Assembly (NCBI GenBank): GCA_004556745.1
Contig: SFFY01000023.1
Location: 1-42,699, forward strand
Length of the DNA stretch: 42,699 nt
Direction of reading: 5' to 3'
Source: Bacteroidales bacterium
GTDB taxonomy: Bacteria > Bacteroidota > Bacteroidia > Bacteroidales > Bacteroidaceae
Positions 1 to 7,264 of the stretch are shown piece by piece. Numbering within the stretch: position 1 is the first letter of the stretch; each line of letters begins with the position of its first letter. The position numbers and the translations under genes were made by a program. Under the pieces are notes generated by a model. It saw only the letters and a list, made by a program, of their open reading frames with translations. It ran no database searches and was not told the DNA's origin.

Positions 1-107
1 CGGGAACCGACCGCAGCCGCAGGGATTAAGGGCGAGTGAAAGCCGAGAGGCTTTCTAACTCGGCGTTAAGCCCGGCGGCGTGCCCTTGGGCTTCAAACGA
101 GGCAAGC
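1..107 (+). repeat. Dispersed structured intergenic repeat, copy 1 (cut by window edge)
   Basis: This stretch is clearly similar, in inverted orientation, to 16573-16700. Shared blocks include CCGACCGCAGCCGCAGGGAT, TAAGGGCGAG, CTCGGCGTTAAG, CGGCGGCG and GGGCTTCAAACGA, in the same order, with divergent sequence between them. The right end (90-107) carries the same terminal arm as the other copy, followed by a GGTTTTTATTG-type flank. No open frame is conserved between copies, so it looks like a non-coding folded repeat. Its left end lies outside the window. Confidence 0.7.
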
Positions 108-189
108 GGTTTTTATTGTTTTTGTCAAATTCTACAGTTAATCCGACCAATGTATTACAGATTTCTATAGAGCTTGCTTTGAGGGGCGT

Positions 190-978
190 CTATTCCATAT
201 AGCTGTGCATGCTTTCGGCGGCAGCGGGAAGGTAGTTCACACCGTACCAGCACATTTGCAGCAGCAGGAAGCCGATGATGAGGCAGGCGTAGGGCAGACG
301 ATGCGCCGCAGGCCCGGTCGCGGGGCGCAGGCGGCAGTGCAGATAGGCCAGGTAAACCGCCCACGTGGCGGCTGCCCACGTTTCCTTCGGGTCCCAGCTC
401 CAATAATGTCCCCACGCCTGCTTGGCCCAGAAGCAGCCAGAGAGCATTCCGAAGGTGAGAAAGGCGAGGCCGATGCGCGCCAAAGCGTCGGTGGAGGGCA
501 GATAGGCAGCCTTGCCTTGCCACAGACCGGCAACGGCGAGGAGAAATGCGCAGCCGAAGAGGCTATAAGAGAACATATACACCGTGACGTGCGGCACAAA
601 CCACGCGCTTTGCAGCGCAGGCATCAGCGACTGGTCGTGAATTTCGGGGCGAAGCAGGTTGATGACGATGAACACCGTGGCCACAACGCCCGAAAAGAGG
701 GGCAGCCAGCAATACCCCCAGCGCCGATACACCAACCAGCCGGAAACGACCATAAACAACGAGTACCACAGGCGCGTTTCGCCGAGCGTGCGCAGCGGCG
801 GACGCTCCAAACCAACCCACAGCCCTGCCACGAAGACACTATATATAATAATGCCTGTCCCCGTCAGCCACAGCGACGCGCGGACCGCCTTTTCGCGACG
901 CAGCAGAGCCGCTGCGGCCCCTGCCGCCCATAGCACGACGGCAACAATCGAGAAGGGAAGGAAATGCGTCCAAGTCAT
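190..978 (-). CDS. ccsA: Cytochrome c assembly protein, CcsA/ResC family
   Basis: This is a 262-residue polytopic membrane protein. It has the hallmark tryptophan-rich WWD-type motif WGHYWSWDPKETWA near residues 190-205, followed by a His-containing helix. In this family the protein, with a ResB/Ccs1 partner, carries haem across the membrane and attaches it to apocytochromes c (System II). The ATG overlaps the stop of the upstream gene as ATGA (975-978), which implies translational coupling with the ResB-like gene. In Bacteroidetes this pair commonly lies beside nitrite reductase genes nrfHA. Those would be downstream to the left and are not in view, so the substrate cytochrome is unknown. 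Confidence 0.9.
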   Translation of the reverse strand: MTWTHFLPFSIVAVVLWAAGAAAALLRREKAVRASLWLTGTGIIIYSVFVAGLWVGLERPPLRTLGETRLWYSLFMVVSGWLVYRRWGYCWLPLFSGVVATVFIVINLLRPEIHDQSLMPALQSAWFVPHVTVYMFSYSLFGCAFLLAVAGLWQGKAAYLPSTDALARIGLAFLTFGMLSGCFWAKQAWGHYWSWDPKETWAAATWAVYLAYLHCRLRPATGPAAHRLPYACLIIGFLLLQMCWYGVNYLPAAAESMHSYME

Positions 979-1838
979 TGTTTTGCCTGTATTTTAGATA
1001 AGAGCATCCCTCCAACGCCAAATAGCAAAAGCGCTATACCTAAGCACATTGGTGCTTGCCACGGCTGACGCACTATTTGCAGCACGCAGTAAGCAGGCTT
1101 GTTGTCGGCGGCATTGTGGTCGTAACTCACGAGATAGAGTTTGTCTTGCCATGTTGCGGCGTGCGGATGGTTCACGGAGAGTGCCACGCGCTCGCCGTCC
1201 AGACTGATGGTGGCTTCATACTGCACCACGGAATTGTCCGCTTCGCTGCGCTCCACGCGAAAGTCTTTAAGTTCGACGGCATAGGGCAGGGCATTGATGT
1301 GCCCCTTCTTGTCGTAGGCAGTCCGCGTTTCCTGTCCGCGCATGGCGACGCAGCGCAAATCTTTCATATCCGCGCTACCCAGCAGTCCTGCCACCAATGC
1401 CAGCCACAGTCCCGCGTGCGCGGCGATGAATGTAAAGCCCCATTGCCGCACGGGGCGGCGCAGGCGATGAATGATGATGACCGTAAGATGCACCGTAAGC
1501 AGCGCGAGCAGGCCGACAAAGGGTAGGGAAGTGGCGAACCCCGTCAGCCCCAGGCGGTAAAGCCACCCCGCAGACGCTGCATCGGTTTGCGGCACGCACC
1601 CGCCCGCTACACACCAGGCGGCAATCAGGCAAAGCAAGAAGAAGGAAAAATCCGTGCTGCGCAACGATTTGACCCATTGGCTTTTGCCATATTCCCGTTC
1701 CACTACCGCGCAAACAATAATCATGCCCGCCAAAATCGCAAAATTTAGGGGGAAGGCGAATAGCCTCGGCTCCAAATTGCCGAAGGCAATCTGCAATACA
1801 GTCAGGGCAATCACGTATGTGGCAGTCAGTGCTTTCAT
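975..1838 (-). CDS. ResB/Ccs1-like cytochrome c biogenesis membrane protein
   Basis: This is a 287-residue protein with about four hydrophobic segments: residues 5-25, 30-45, 65-85 and 105-125. A soluble region rich in beta-strand-like sequence follows (about 160-255), and then a C-terminal transmembrane helix (about 260-280). Order and size fit the short Bacteroidetes ResB-like proteins, in which a periplasmic domain near the last helix engages apocytochrome. Its stop overlaps the ccsA start by four bases, so the two form an operon. The ResB assignment rests on topology and pairing with CcsA more than on a sharp motif. Confidence 0.78.
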   Translation of the reverse strand: MKALTATYVIALTVLQIAFGNLEPRLFAFPLNFAILAGMIIVCAVVEREYGKSQWVKSLRSTDFSFFLLCLIAAWCVAGGCVPQTDAASAGWLYRLGLTGFATSLPFVGLLALLTVHLTVIIIHRLRRPVRQWGFTFIAAHAGLWLALVAGLLGSADMKDLRCVAMRGQETRTAYDKKGHINALPYAVELKDFRVERSEADNSVVQYEATISLDGERVALSVNHPHAATWQDKLYLVSYDHNAADNKPAYCVLQIVRQPWQAPMCLGIALLLFGVGGMLLSKIQAKQ

Positions 1839-1859
1839 CTCTGCGGGTGCTTAACCTTG

Positions 1860-1867
1860 CAAAATTA
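1860..1867 (-). promoter_or_regulatory. Candidate -7 element for the cytochrome c maturation operon
   Basis: On the minus strand this reads TAATTTTG, an exact match to the Bacteroidota -7 consensus TAnnTTTG, 22 bases before the resB-like start. A TTTG -33 box at the ideal 19-base spacing is not present. The nearest one (CAAA on the plus strand at 1892-1895) is about five bases too far, so the call is moderate. Confidence 0.45.
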
Positions 1868-1967
1868 TGAAAAATGTGGTTTTGACGTATGCAAAGCGGT
1901 AAATATTTTCATATTCTCGCTTAAAAGCAGTCAGGATCCGCCGCATCATCCCAATTTCCCCCGAGCA

Positions 1968-2174
1968 ATTTTTTCCTTTCTCCTTGAAAATTTTTGCTGT
2001 CCCCTTGCAATTTTTTCCTTTCCTATAAGAAAAAGTTTGTTACAAAGTTTGTAACATGTATTACAAAGTTTGTAACATGTGTTAGCAAGTTTGTAATATG
2101 TATTACAAAGTTTGTAACAAAAAATATCTTAGCAGATAAAGAAAAATATCAAGGAGAAAGGAAAAACTATCACG
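1968..2174. repeat. Nested inverted-repeat element with four 21-bp-period near-palindromes (locus 1)
   Basis: The core at 2039-2118 has four 17-bp units starting at 2039, 2060, 2081 and 2102, separated by ATGT. Units 1, 2 and 4 are (G/A)TTACAAAGTTTGTAAC. Unit 3 is GTTAGCAAGTTTGTAAT. Each is a near-palindrome. The core is enclosed by longer arms: TTTTTCCTTTCTCCTTGA near 1971-1988 can pair with its complement near 2153-2170. An inverted homologue lies at 26777-27050. The region 1839-2435 holds no convincing gene. It separates the divergent cytochrome c and ATP synthase operons. Confidence 0.85.
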
Positions 2175-2324
2175 GGGAAAAGAAAATTTTTCAGGCAGCA
2201 AATCCCCACGGTCTACGGAGGCGGAGCAAGGGGCATCGCTGATGGTTTTGCTCCGAAACTGTTTTTTTTTGCCCCAAAAGGTTATTTTGTCTGCAAAGTC
2301 GCGCTTTTCATATATCAAAATCAT

Positions 2325-2332
2325 TATCTTTG
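2325..2332 (+). promoter_or_regulatory. Candidate -7 element of the atp operon promoter
   Basis: TATCTTTG matches the Bacteroidota consensus TAnnTTTG exactly and lies about 100 bases before atpD. A weak -33-like run TTTT occurs at 2305-2308. The long leader between this box and the atpD ATG (2436) shows no recognisable riboswitch. Confidence 0.55.
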
Positions 2333-2435
2333 CAGTCGAAACACAGCCAAAGCCTCAAATCTTATACATATTATATTTTTTATATGGGGCTGCGTGCGCC
2401 TGACAATAATCAACAAGACATATATTTCTACAAAA

Positions 2436-3974
2436 ATGAACGAAAGCACTGTGAAACACGGACAACTTTCACAAATCATCGGTCCTGTCGTGGACGTTTG
2501 CTTTGAAACAAACGGACAAAATGCCGAGCAAAGCCTGCCCGCCATCCACGAAGCCCTTGAAGTGGTACACCCCGACGGACGTAAAATTATCCTCGAAGTG
2601 CAGCAGCACATCGGTGAGGACACCGTGAGAACCGTTGCCATGGACAATACCGACGGTCTTAGCCGTGGCTTGAAAGCCACACGCCTCGGAGCACCCATTT
2701 CCATGCCTACGGGCGACCAGATTAAGGGACGTATGCTCAACGTGACCGGCGACGTGATCGACGGCCTCAAATCCCCCGACCGCAGTCAGGGCATGACGCC
2801 TATCCATCGCGAGCCGCCTAAGTTTGAAGACCTGAAAACCAGCAGCGAAGTGCTGTATACGGGCATCAAGGTCATTGACCTGCTCGAACCCTATGCCAAG
2901 GGCGGTAAAATTGGTCTCTTCGGCGGTGCCGGTGTGGGCAAGACGGTGCTCATCATGGAGCTGATCAACAATATTGCCAAGGGGCACGACGGTTTCTCCG
3001 TATTCGCCGGCGTGGGTGAGCGTACCCGTGAGGGCAACGACCTGCTACGCGAAATGATTGAGAGCGGCGTAGTGCGCTACGGTAAGGAGTTCGCCGAAGC
3101 CATGGAGCGCGGCGAATGGGACCTCTCCAAGGTAGACTACGAAGAAGTGGCGAAGAGTCAGGCCACGCTTGTTTACGGTCAGATGAACGAGCCTCCCGGA
3201 GCACGCGCCAGCGTGGCCCTTTCGGGCTTGAGCATTGCAGAGTCGTTCCGCGACGCAGGTGCAGCCGAAGGTAAGGCAACAGATATCCTGTTCTTCATCG
3301 ATAATATCTTCCGTTTCACTCAGGCCGGTTCCGAAGTGTCTGCACTGCTCGGCCGTATGCCTTCCGCCGTGGGCTATCAGCCTACGCTGGCCAGCGAAAT
3401 GGGTGCGATGCAGGAGCGCATCACGTCGACGAAGAACGGTTCTATCACCTCCATTCAGGCCGTTTACGTGCCTGCCGACGACTTGACCGACCCCGCGCCT
3501 GCCACGACCTTTACCCACTTGGACGCCACCACGGTGCTGAGCCGTAAGATTACGGAGCTGGGTATCTATCCCGCAGTTGATCCGCTCGATTCTACGTCGC
3601 GCATTCTCGATGCCAATATTATCGGCAAGGAACACTACGACTGCGCACAGCGTGTGAAGAAGATCCTTCAGAAATATAAGGAGTTGCAAGACATTATCGC
3701 CATTCTCGGTATGGACGAACTCTCCGACGAAGACCGCCTCACCGTGAACCGTGCCCGCCGCGTGCAGCGCTTCCTCAGCCAGCCCTTCACCGTGGCCGAG
3801 AAATTCACGGGCGTGAAAGGCGTGATGGTACCCATTGAAGAGTGTATCCGAGGTTTCAACATGATTCTCGATGGCGAGGTGGACTACCTCCCCGAACAGG
3901 CATTCCTCAACGTGGGTACGATCGACGACGCGATTGAGAAGGGCAAGCGCCTGCTCTCCAACGCCGGCAAATAA
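2436..3974 (+). CDS. atpD: F1Fo ATP synthase, F1 beta subunit
   Basis: AtpD carries the catalytic nucleotide site of F1, converting ADP and phosphate to ATP with proton flow. The 512-residue product has the Walker A loop GGAGVGKT (163-170), GERTREGNDLL downstream of it, and the FFIDNIFRFTQAG Walker B segment. The start is placed at ATG 2436, giving MNESTVKHGQLSQIIGPVVDV, which fits the family N-terminus. An in-frame GTG at 2394 would add 14 residues that do not look like AtpD. It is the first gene of the operon, as usual in Bacteroidetes, whereas in E. coli atpD comes second to last. A long hairpin repeat (3999-4081) separates it from atpC. Confidence 0.98.
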   Translation: MNESTVKHGQLSQIIGPVVDVCFETNGQNAEQSLPAIHEALEVVHPDGRKIILEVQQHIGEDTVRTVAMDNTDGLSRGLKATRLGAPISMPTGDQIKGRMLNVTGDVIDGLKSPDRSQGMTPIHREPPKFEDLKTSSEVLYTGIKVIDLLEPYAKGGKIGLFGGAGVGKTVLIMELINNIAKGHDGFSVFAGVGERTREGNDLLREMIESGVVRYGKEFAEAMERGEWDLSKVDYEEVAKSQATLVYGQMNEPPGARASVALSGLSIAESFRDAGAAEGKATDILFFIDNIFRFTQAGSEVSALLGRMPSAVGYQPTLASEMGAMQERITSTKNGSITSIQAVYVPADDLTDPAPATTFTHLDATTVLSRKITELGIYPAVDPLDSTSRILDANIIGKEHYDCAQRVKKILQKYKELQDIIAILGMDELSDEDRLTVNRARRVQRFLSQPFTVAEKFTGVKGVMVPIEECIRGFNMILDGEVDYLPEQAFLNVGTIDDAIEKGKRLLSNAGK

Positions 3975-3998
3975 ACGCCCAAACGTAAGAACAGAGTA

Positions 3999-4081
3999 GG
4001 GGCGTTTTGCAAAGATAGTGCAAGGCGAGCGCAATAAGTTTACTTAATTGCCGAGCCGCAGCCTATCTTATTCAAACGCCC
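3999..4081. repeat. Intra-operon hairpin repeat of the GCAAAGATAG family, copy A
   Basis: The outer arms GGGCGTTTTG and CAAACGCCC and the inner arms GCAAAGATAG and CTATCTTATTC can fold the whole stretch into one long hairpin between atpD and atpC. The interior (GTGCAAGGCGAGCGCAATAA, then TTGCCGAGCCGCAGCC) recurs at 29707-29780 and, inverted, at 23584-23629. Its arms also recur around a different centre at 4880-4939. Placement between co-transcribed genes suggests processing, attenuation or mRNA stabilisation, but that is inference. Confidence 0.85.
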
Positions 4082-4102
4082 GCTCCATGACCCAAGAACA
4101 AT

Positions 4103-4342
4103 ATGAAAGTTACAATAGTGTCGCCCGAGCGCGTCCTCTTCAAGGGCGAGGCCGACGGCGTAAAAGTGCCCGGCGAGAAAGGCCGCTTTGAAATCCTCAA
4201 AGGCCATGCGCCCATCATCTCTACGCTGGCTGCCGGCGAAGTGGTGTGCAACGGTGCGGAGCCGTTCACCCTTGCCGTGAAAGGCGGCTTCGTAGAAGTG
4301 GCTGAAGATGTGGTTTCCGTTTGCGTGGAGGCTGCGGAATGA
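4103..4342 (+). CDS. atpC: F1Fo ATP synthase, F1 epsilon subunit (short form)
   Basis: The 79-residue protein is the beta-sandwich part of the epsilon subunit (MKVTIVSPERVLFKGEADGV; later GRFEILKGHAPIISTLAAGEV). Epsilon links the F1 gamma stalk to the c ring. The usual 130-140-residue form has a C-terminal two-helix hairpin that inhibits ATP hydrolysis. That part is absent here, as is common in Bacteroidetes, so self-inhibition by epsilon is not expected. The stop overlaps the next start as ATGA. Confidence 0.95.
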   Translation: MKVTIVSPERVLFKGEADGVKVPGEKGRFEILKGHAPIISTLAAGEVVCNGAEPFTLAVKGGFVEVAEDVVSVCVEAAE

Positions 4343-4746
4343 GCACGCCGGTCAAGCACACGGGCATCGCTGCCTTGACGTTGCTCCTTGCAGGGCCGCT
4401 GCTTCTCCTCGGCGAAACGTGGATCATGGGACGCGCCGCCTTGCAGCAGGCATTGCCCATCAGCGTACTGGCGGCAGTGTTCTTTGCCACGATGCTCATC
4501 GAGCAATATGTGCTCCGCTATCTGCGGCAAACGAAAGGCGGCAAAGGCGTTACGGGGTTTTATCTCCTTTCCAAAATGCTGCGCCTCCTGCTTGCCATCG
4601 CCATGCTCCTCGTCTATGCCATCGCCATACGCACGAACATCGTCCTCTTTGCCGTCAACCTCTTTGTCTGCTACATCATCACCGTGGTGCTCTCGAGCAT
4701 CTTTTGCGTGAAAGGCGAGCAGAAAGGAAAGACCACCATACAATAA
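4339..4746 (+). CDS. Small membrane protein of the atp operon (AtpI-like position)
   Basis: This 135-residue protein has about four hydrophobic helices and lies between atpC and atpB, where Bacteroidetes atp operons carry a small membrane protein. The start at 4339 (MSTPVKHTG) overlaps the atpC stop. An in-frame upstream ATG at 4321 lies inside atpC and is less likely. AtpI in other bacteria helps c-ring assembly or Mg uptake. Position and topology suggest a similar role, but I see no diagnostic AtpI motif. The very C-terminus is basic (KGEQKGKTTIQ). Confidence 0.75.
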   Translation: MSTPVKHTGIAALTLLLAGPLLLLGETWIMGRAALQQALPISVLAAVFFATMLIEQYVLRYLRQTKGGKGVTGFYLLSKMLRLLLAIAMLLVYAIAIRTNIVLFAVNLFVCYIITVVLSSIFCVKGEQKGKTTIQ

Positions 4747-4792
4747 TATATTGCATTGGTTGAATGAGTAAACAACAACACCGCGCAGAAAG

Positions 4793-5074
4793 ACAACTGA
4801 AAGTTGTCAAAAAGTTGTCCCTGTTGTCGTCATAATGAAAACGACAACACATATAATAAGTTCATATAAATGCACCTTTGGCTGCGGCTCGGCAGAGCCC
4901 GATCAAACCAGTTTGTCGGTCTCTGCGCTCGCCTTGCACAAATGTTGTCATTAGTTGTTTAAGTTGTCGTAAAAATAAAAACGACAACATAGACAACAAG
5001 AGACAACTCCAAGTCAGAAAATTATGCGCTTATTATGACGACAACAGAGACAACAGGGCGTATTTTATACGCCC
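4793..5074. repeat. Cluster of GACAAC/GTTGTC motifs and hairpins in the gap before atpB
   Basis: The 413-base gap 4747-5159 has no convincing gene. It contains two hairpins with identical arms, GTTGTCGT-N10-ACGACAAC, at 4823-4848 and 4963-4988. Many further GACAAC or GTTGTC copies surround them. Between the two hairpins sits a structured element (4880-4939) whose arms GGCTGCGGCTCGGCA and TGCGCTCGCCTTGCAC match the GCAAAGATAG repeat family but enclose a different centre. A hairpin GGGCGTAT-TTT-ATACGCCC at 5056-5074 ends the cluster and recurs at 12137-12155. The symmetry suggests an RNA fold within the atp transcript. Confidence 0.75.
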
Positions 5075-5159
5075 ACCTCGCAAGATAATTTATACACTCT
5101 GCTTTTGGCATTCATTTCAGCAACTAATTCCTCCAATAGGTAAAAATATAAATGTACCA

Positions 5160-6221
5160 ATGAAATTTTTGAGATACATCCTCCTATTCTTCATTTGCAC
5201 GGCCTTTGCCCCGGCTGTCATGGCATCGGAGCAGAAAGATGAACCGGTAGACGTGAAGGAAATCGTGCTCGGACACATGAGCGATGCCTACGAATGGCAC
5301 ATCACCACGTGGAACGGGCATCATGTCTCTATCCCCCTGCCCGTTATCGTGAAAGGCGAGGAGAGCGGCTGGCACGTGTTCAGTTCCGCCCGCTTCCACC
5401 ATGCACCCGACGGCATCTACGAAGGTTTTTATCTCAACGAAGAAGCCAACGGCAAGATTTACGAACTCCTGCCCAACGGTACTACGGTGCGCCCGTGGGA
5501 CTTCTCCATTACGAAAAACGTAGTGCAGATATGGATTACCGCCGCCCTGATGCTCATCATCTTCATCGGTTCGGCACGCTGGTACCGCAGCCGCAAGAGC
5601 GACAGCGCCGCGCCGAAAGGTTTCGTGGGACTGATTGAGATGTTCGTGATGACGGTCAACGACGACCTCATCAAACCCAGCGTCGGCGAGAAACACTATA
5701 AGCGCTTTGCGCCCTATCTCCTCACCGCCTTCTTCTTCATCTTTATCACGAACCTCCTCGGGCTTATCCCTATATTCCCGGGCGGCGCGAACGTGACAGG
5801 CAACATCAACATTACCTTCTTCCTCGCTTTTGCCACATTGATAGTGGTGAACTTCTCGGGCAACCGCGAGTATTGGAAAGAAATCTTTTGGCCGCCCGTA
5901 CCGGCGTGGCTCAAAGTGCCCGTGCCGATGATGCCTGTCATCGAACTCTTTGGCATTTTCACCAAGCCCTTCGCCCTGATGGTGCGTCTCTTTGCCAACA
6001 TCATGGGCGGGCACGCCATTATCCTCTCCCTCACGTGCATCATCTTCATCACCGCCCAGCTTGGCGCACATATCAGCGCACCGCTCACGGTGGTAAGTTT
6101 CGCGCTCATGATTTTCATGAACTGCCTCGAACTGCTCGTGGCCTTTATCCAGGCCTACGTGTTCACGATGCTCAGTGCCGTGTTCATCGGATTGGCATTG
6201 CCCGAAGAACATCATTCTTAG
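5160..6221 (+). CDS. atpB: F1Fo ATP synthase, Fo a subunit
   Basis: Subunit a forms the two proton half-channels against the c ring. The start at ATG 5160 gives MKFLRYILLFFICTAFAPAVMA, a signal-peptide-like N-terminus. An extracytoplasmic stretch (about 25-120) follows, and then the membrane core. This N-terminal extension is typical of Bacteroidetes a subunits, so 353 residues is normal. The essential arginine is R276 in MVRLFANIMGGH, and the last helix has ELLVAFIQAYVFTMLSAVFIG. An in-frame start at 4878 would translate the hairpin cluster and is rejected. The gap before it is the longest in the operon. Confidence 0.96.
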   Translation: MKFLRYILLFFICTAFAPAVMASEQKDEPVDVKEIVLGHMSDAYEWHITTWNGHHVSIPLPVIVKGEESGWHVFSSARFHHAPDGIYEGFYLNEEANGKIYELLPNGTTVRPWDFSITKNVVQIWITAALMLIIFIGSARWYRSRKSDSAAPKGFVGLIEMFVMTVNDDLIKPSVGEKHYKRFAPYLLTAFFFIFITNLLGLIPIFPGGANVTGNINITFFLAFATLIVVNFSGNREYWKEIFWPPVPAWLKVPVPMMPVIELFGIFTKPFALMVRLFANIMGGHAIILSLTCIIFITAQLGAHISAPLTVVSFALMIFMNCLELLVAFIQAYVFTMLSAVFIGLALPEEHHS

Positions 6222-6250
6222 AAGAAATTCTCTAAAACAATCAACAATTT

Positions 6251-6366
6251 TAGTAAACAAGTAAACGAGTATACAAAGTAAACAAGACAAGAATGTCTTA
6301 TGAAATAATATTTAATATGAGTAACTTGTCTCGTCTACTCGTTTACTAACAAACTCGTCTACTAAT
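6251..6366. repeat. GTAAACGAGTA hairpin repeat between atpB and atpE
   Basis: The left side is made of TAGTAAACAAGTAAACGAGT-type units. The right side has their inverse, CTTGTCTCGTCTACTCGTTT and CTCGTCTACTAA, so the region folds back on itself. Closely similar elements lie at 24546-24659 (panC-panD) and 23501-23667 (before panC), with a half element at 12799-12830 (before thiE). All but the one at 23501 lie within or at the head of operons. Confidence 0.8.
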
Positions 6367-6406
6367 TCCAACAATAAATATTCACAACTTAAAACCATCA
6401 ACAACT

Positions 6407-6652
6407 ATGTTACTCTTAGCCCTTTTAGAAGCAGCAGGAATTGCAAAACTCGGTATCAGTCTCGGCGCAAGCGTCGCAGCCATTGGCGCAGGTCTCGGCA
6501 TCGGTAAAATCGGTAGCTCCGCAATGGAAGCCATTGCCCGCCAGCCCGAAAGCACCGGCGACATCCGTACAAACATGATCATCGTGGCTGCCCTCGTGGA
6601 AGGCGTTGCCCTCTTCGCAGTTATCGTCTGCCTCCTCTGTCTCTTCATCTAA
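6407..6652 (+). CDS. atpE: F1Fo ATP synthase, Fo c subunit
   Basis: The 81-residue hairpin of two membrane helices is joined by the polar loop ARQPES (44-49). The ion-carrying carboxylate is E65 in ALVEGVALF. The Na+-binding signature (Gln in helix 1 with Glu-Ser and Tyr in helix 2) is not present. The position aligned to that Gln is Ile32 and Glu65 is followed by Gly-Val, so proton coupling is expected. Glycine-rich helix 1 (GASVAAIGAGLGIGKIG) gives tight packing in the ring. Confidence 0.97.
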   Translation: MLLLALLEAAGIAKLGISLGASVAAIGAGLGIGKIGSSAMEAIARQPESTGDIRTNMIIVAALVEGVALFAVIVCLLCLFI

Positions 6653-6723
6653 TCGAGGCAATCCTGCCTCTTGGCAAACGGGCCGCGCGGCGGTTCGCTT
6701 ACCTGATTAATTAACTCAAAACT

Positions 6724-7239
6724 ATGCAGTCAATCAACCTGCCATCCATCTTAACGCCCGACCTCGGCTTGCTGTTCTGGATGCTGCTGGCTTTTCTCGT
6801 CGTATTCTTTCTCTTGAAAAAATACGGCTTCTCCGTCATCGTGAATATGGTGGAGGAAAGAAAAGCCTACATCGACGAGTCGCTCGAAAAGGCACGCGAA
6901 GCCAACGAGAAACTTTCAGGCATCCGACAGGAAAGCGAAAGGCTCTTGCAGGAAGCGCGCGAGAAACAGGCCGAAATCATCAAAGAAGCCAAGGCAACCG
7001 GCGACGGCATCGTGCGAGAGGCACGCAATAAGGCTGAACAGGAAGGCGCAAAACTTCTTGAAGAAGCCAAAAGGCAAATCGACGCGGAAAAGGAAAACGC
7101 ACTGCGCGATATCCGTCAGACCGTTGCCGAACTGTCTGTGCAGATTGCAGAAAAAGTGCTGCACGAGAAACTCTCGGACGACAAAAGCCAGCAGCAACTC
7201 ATCGAGAAACTGCTTGCCGACGTCGCAAAGGCTGAATAA
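6724..7239 (+). CDS. atpF: F1Fo ATP synthase, Fo b subunit
   Basis: The 171-residue product has a single membrane helix near residues 14-32 (LGLLFWMLLAFLVVFFLLK) followed by a long charged helix, rich in Glu, Lys and Ala, that forms the peripheral stalk (about 45-165). Size and composition are normal for AtpF. The gap to atpH is short (25 bases), consistent with one transcript. Confidence 0.96.
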   Translation: MQSINLPSILTPDLGLLFWMLLAFLVVFFLLKKYGFSVIVNMVEERKAYIDESLEKAREANEKLSGIRQESERLLQEAREKQAEIIKEAKATGDGIVREARNKAEQEGAKLLEEAKRQIDAEKENALRDIRQTVAELSVQIAEKVLHEKLSDDKSQQQLIEKLLADVAKAE

Positions 7240-7264
7240 GGCAATTTATTAAAAGATATTACGT

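Noticed and set aside
205..933. Long plus-strand open frame opposite ccsA
   Set aside because: It is the shadow of a well-supported membrane gene on the other strand. Its translation is rich in Arg, Gln and His with no motif, as expected of antisense frames in GC-rich DNA.
2039..2118. CRISPR-like periodic repeat
   Set aside because: Period is 21 bp with 4-base identical spacers and palindromic units. CRISPR arrays have unique spacers of about 30 bases.
3045..4034. Minus-strand frame of 329 codons opposite atpD
   Set aside because: Shadow of the atpD coding strand; His/Val/Gly-rich with no motif.
4878..5159. N-terminal extension of atpB
   Set aside because: The extension would code across hairpins and ends before a proper signal-peptide start at 5160 that fits the family.
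6407..6652. Sodium-dependent c ring
   Set aside because: Ile is at the expected Gln position and Gly follows E65, so the Na+ ligand set is missing.
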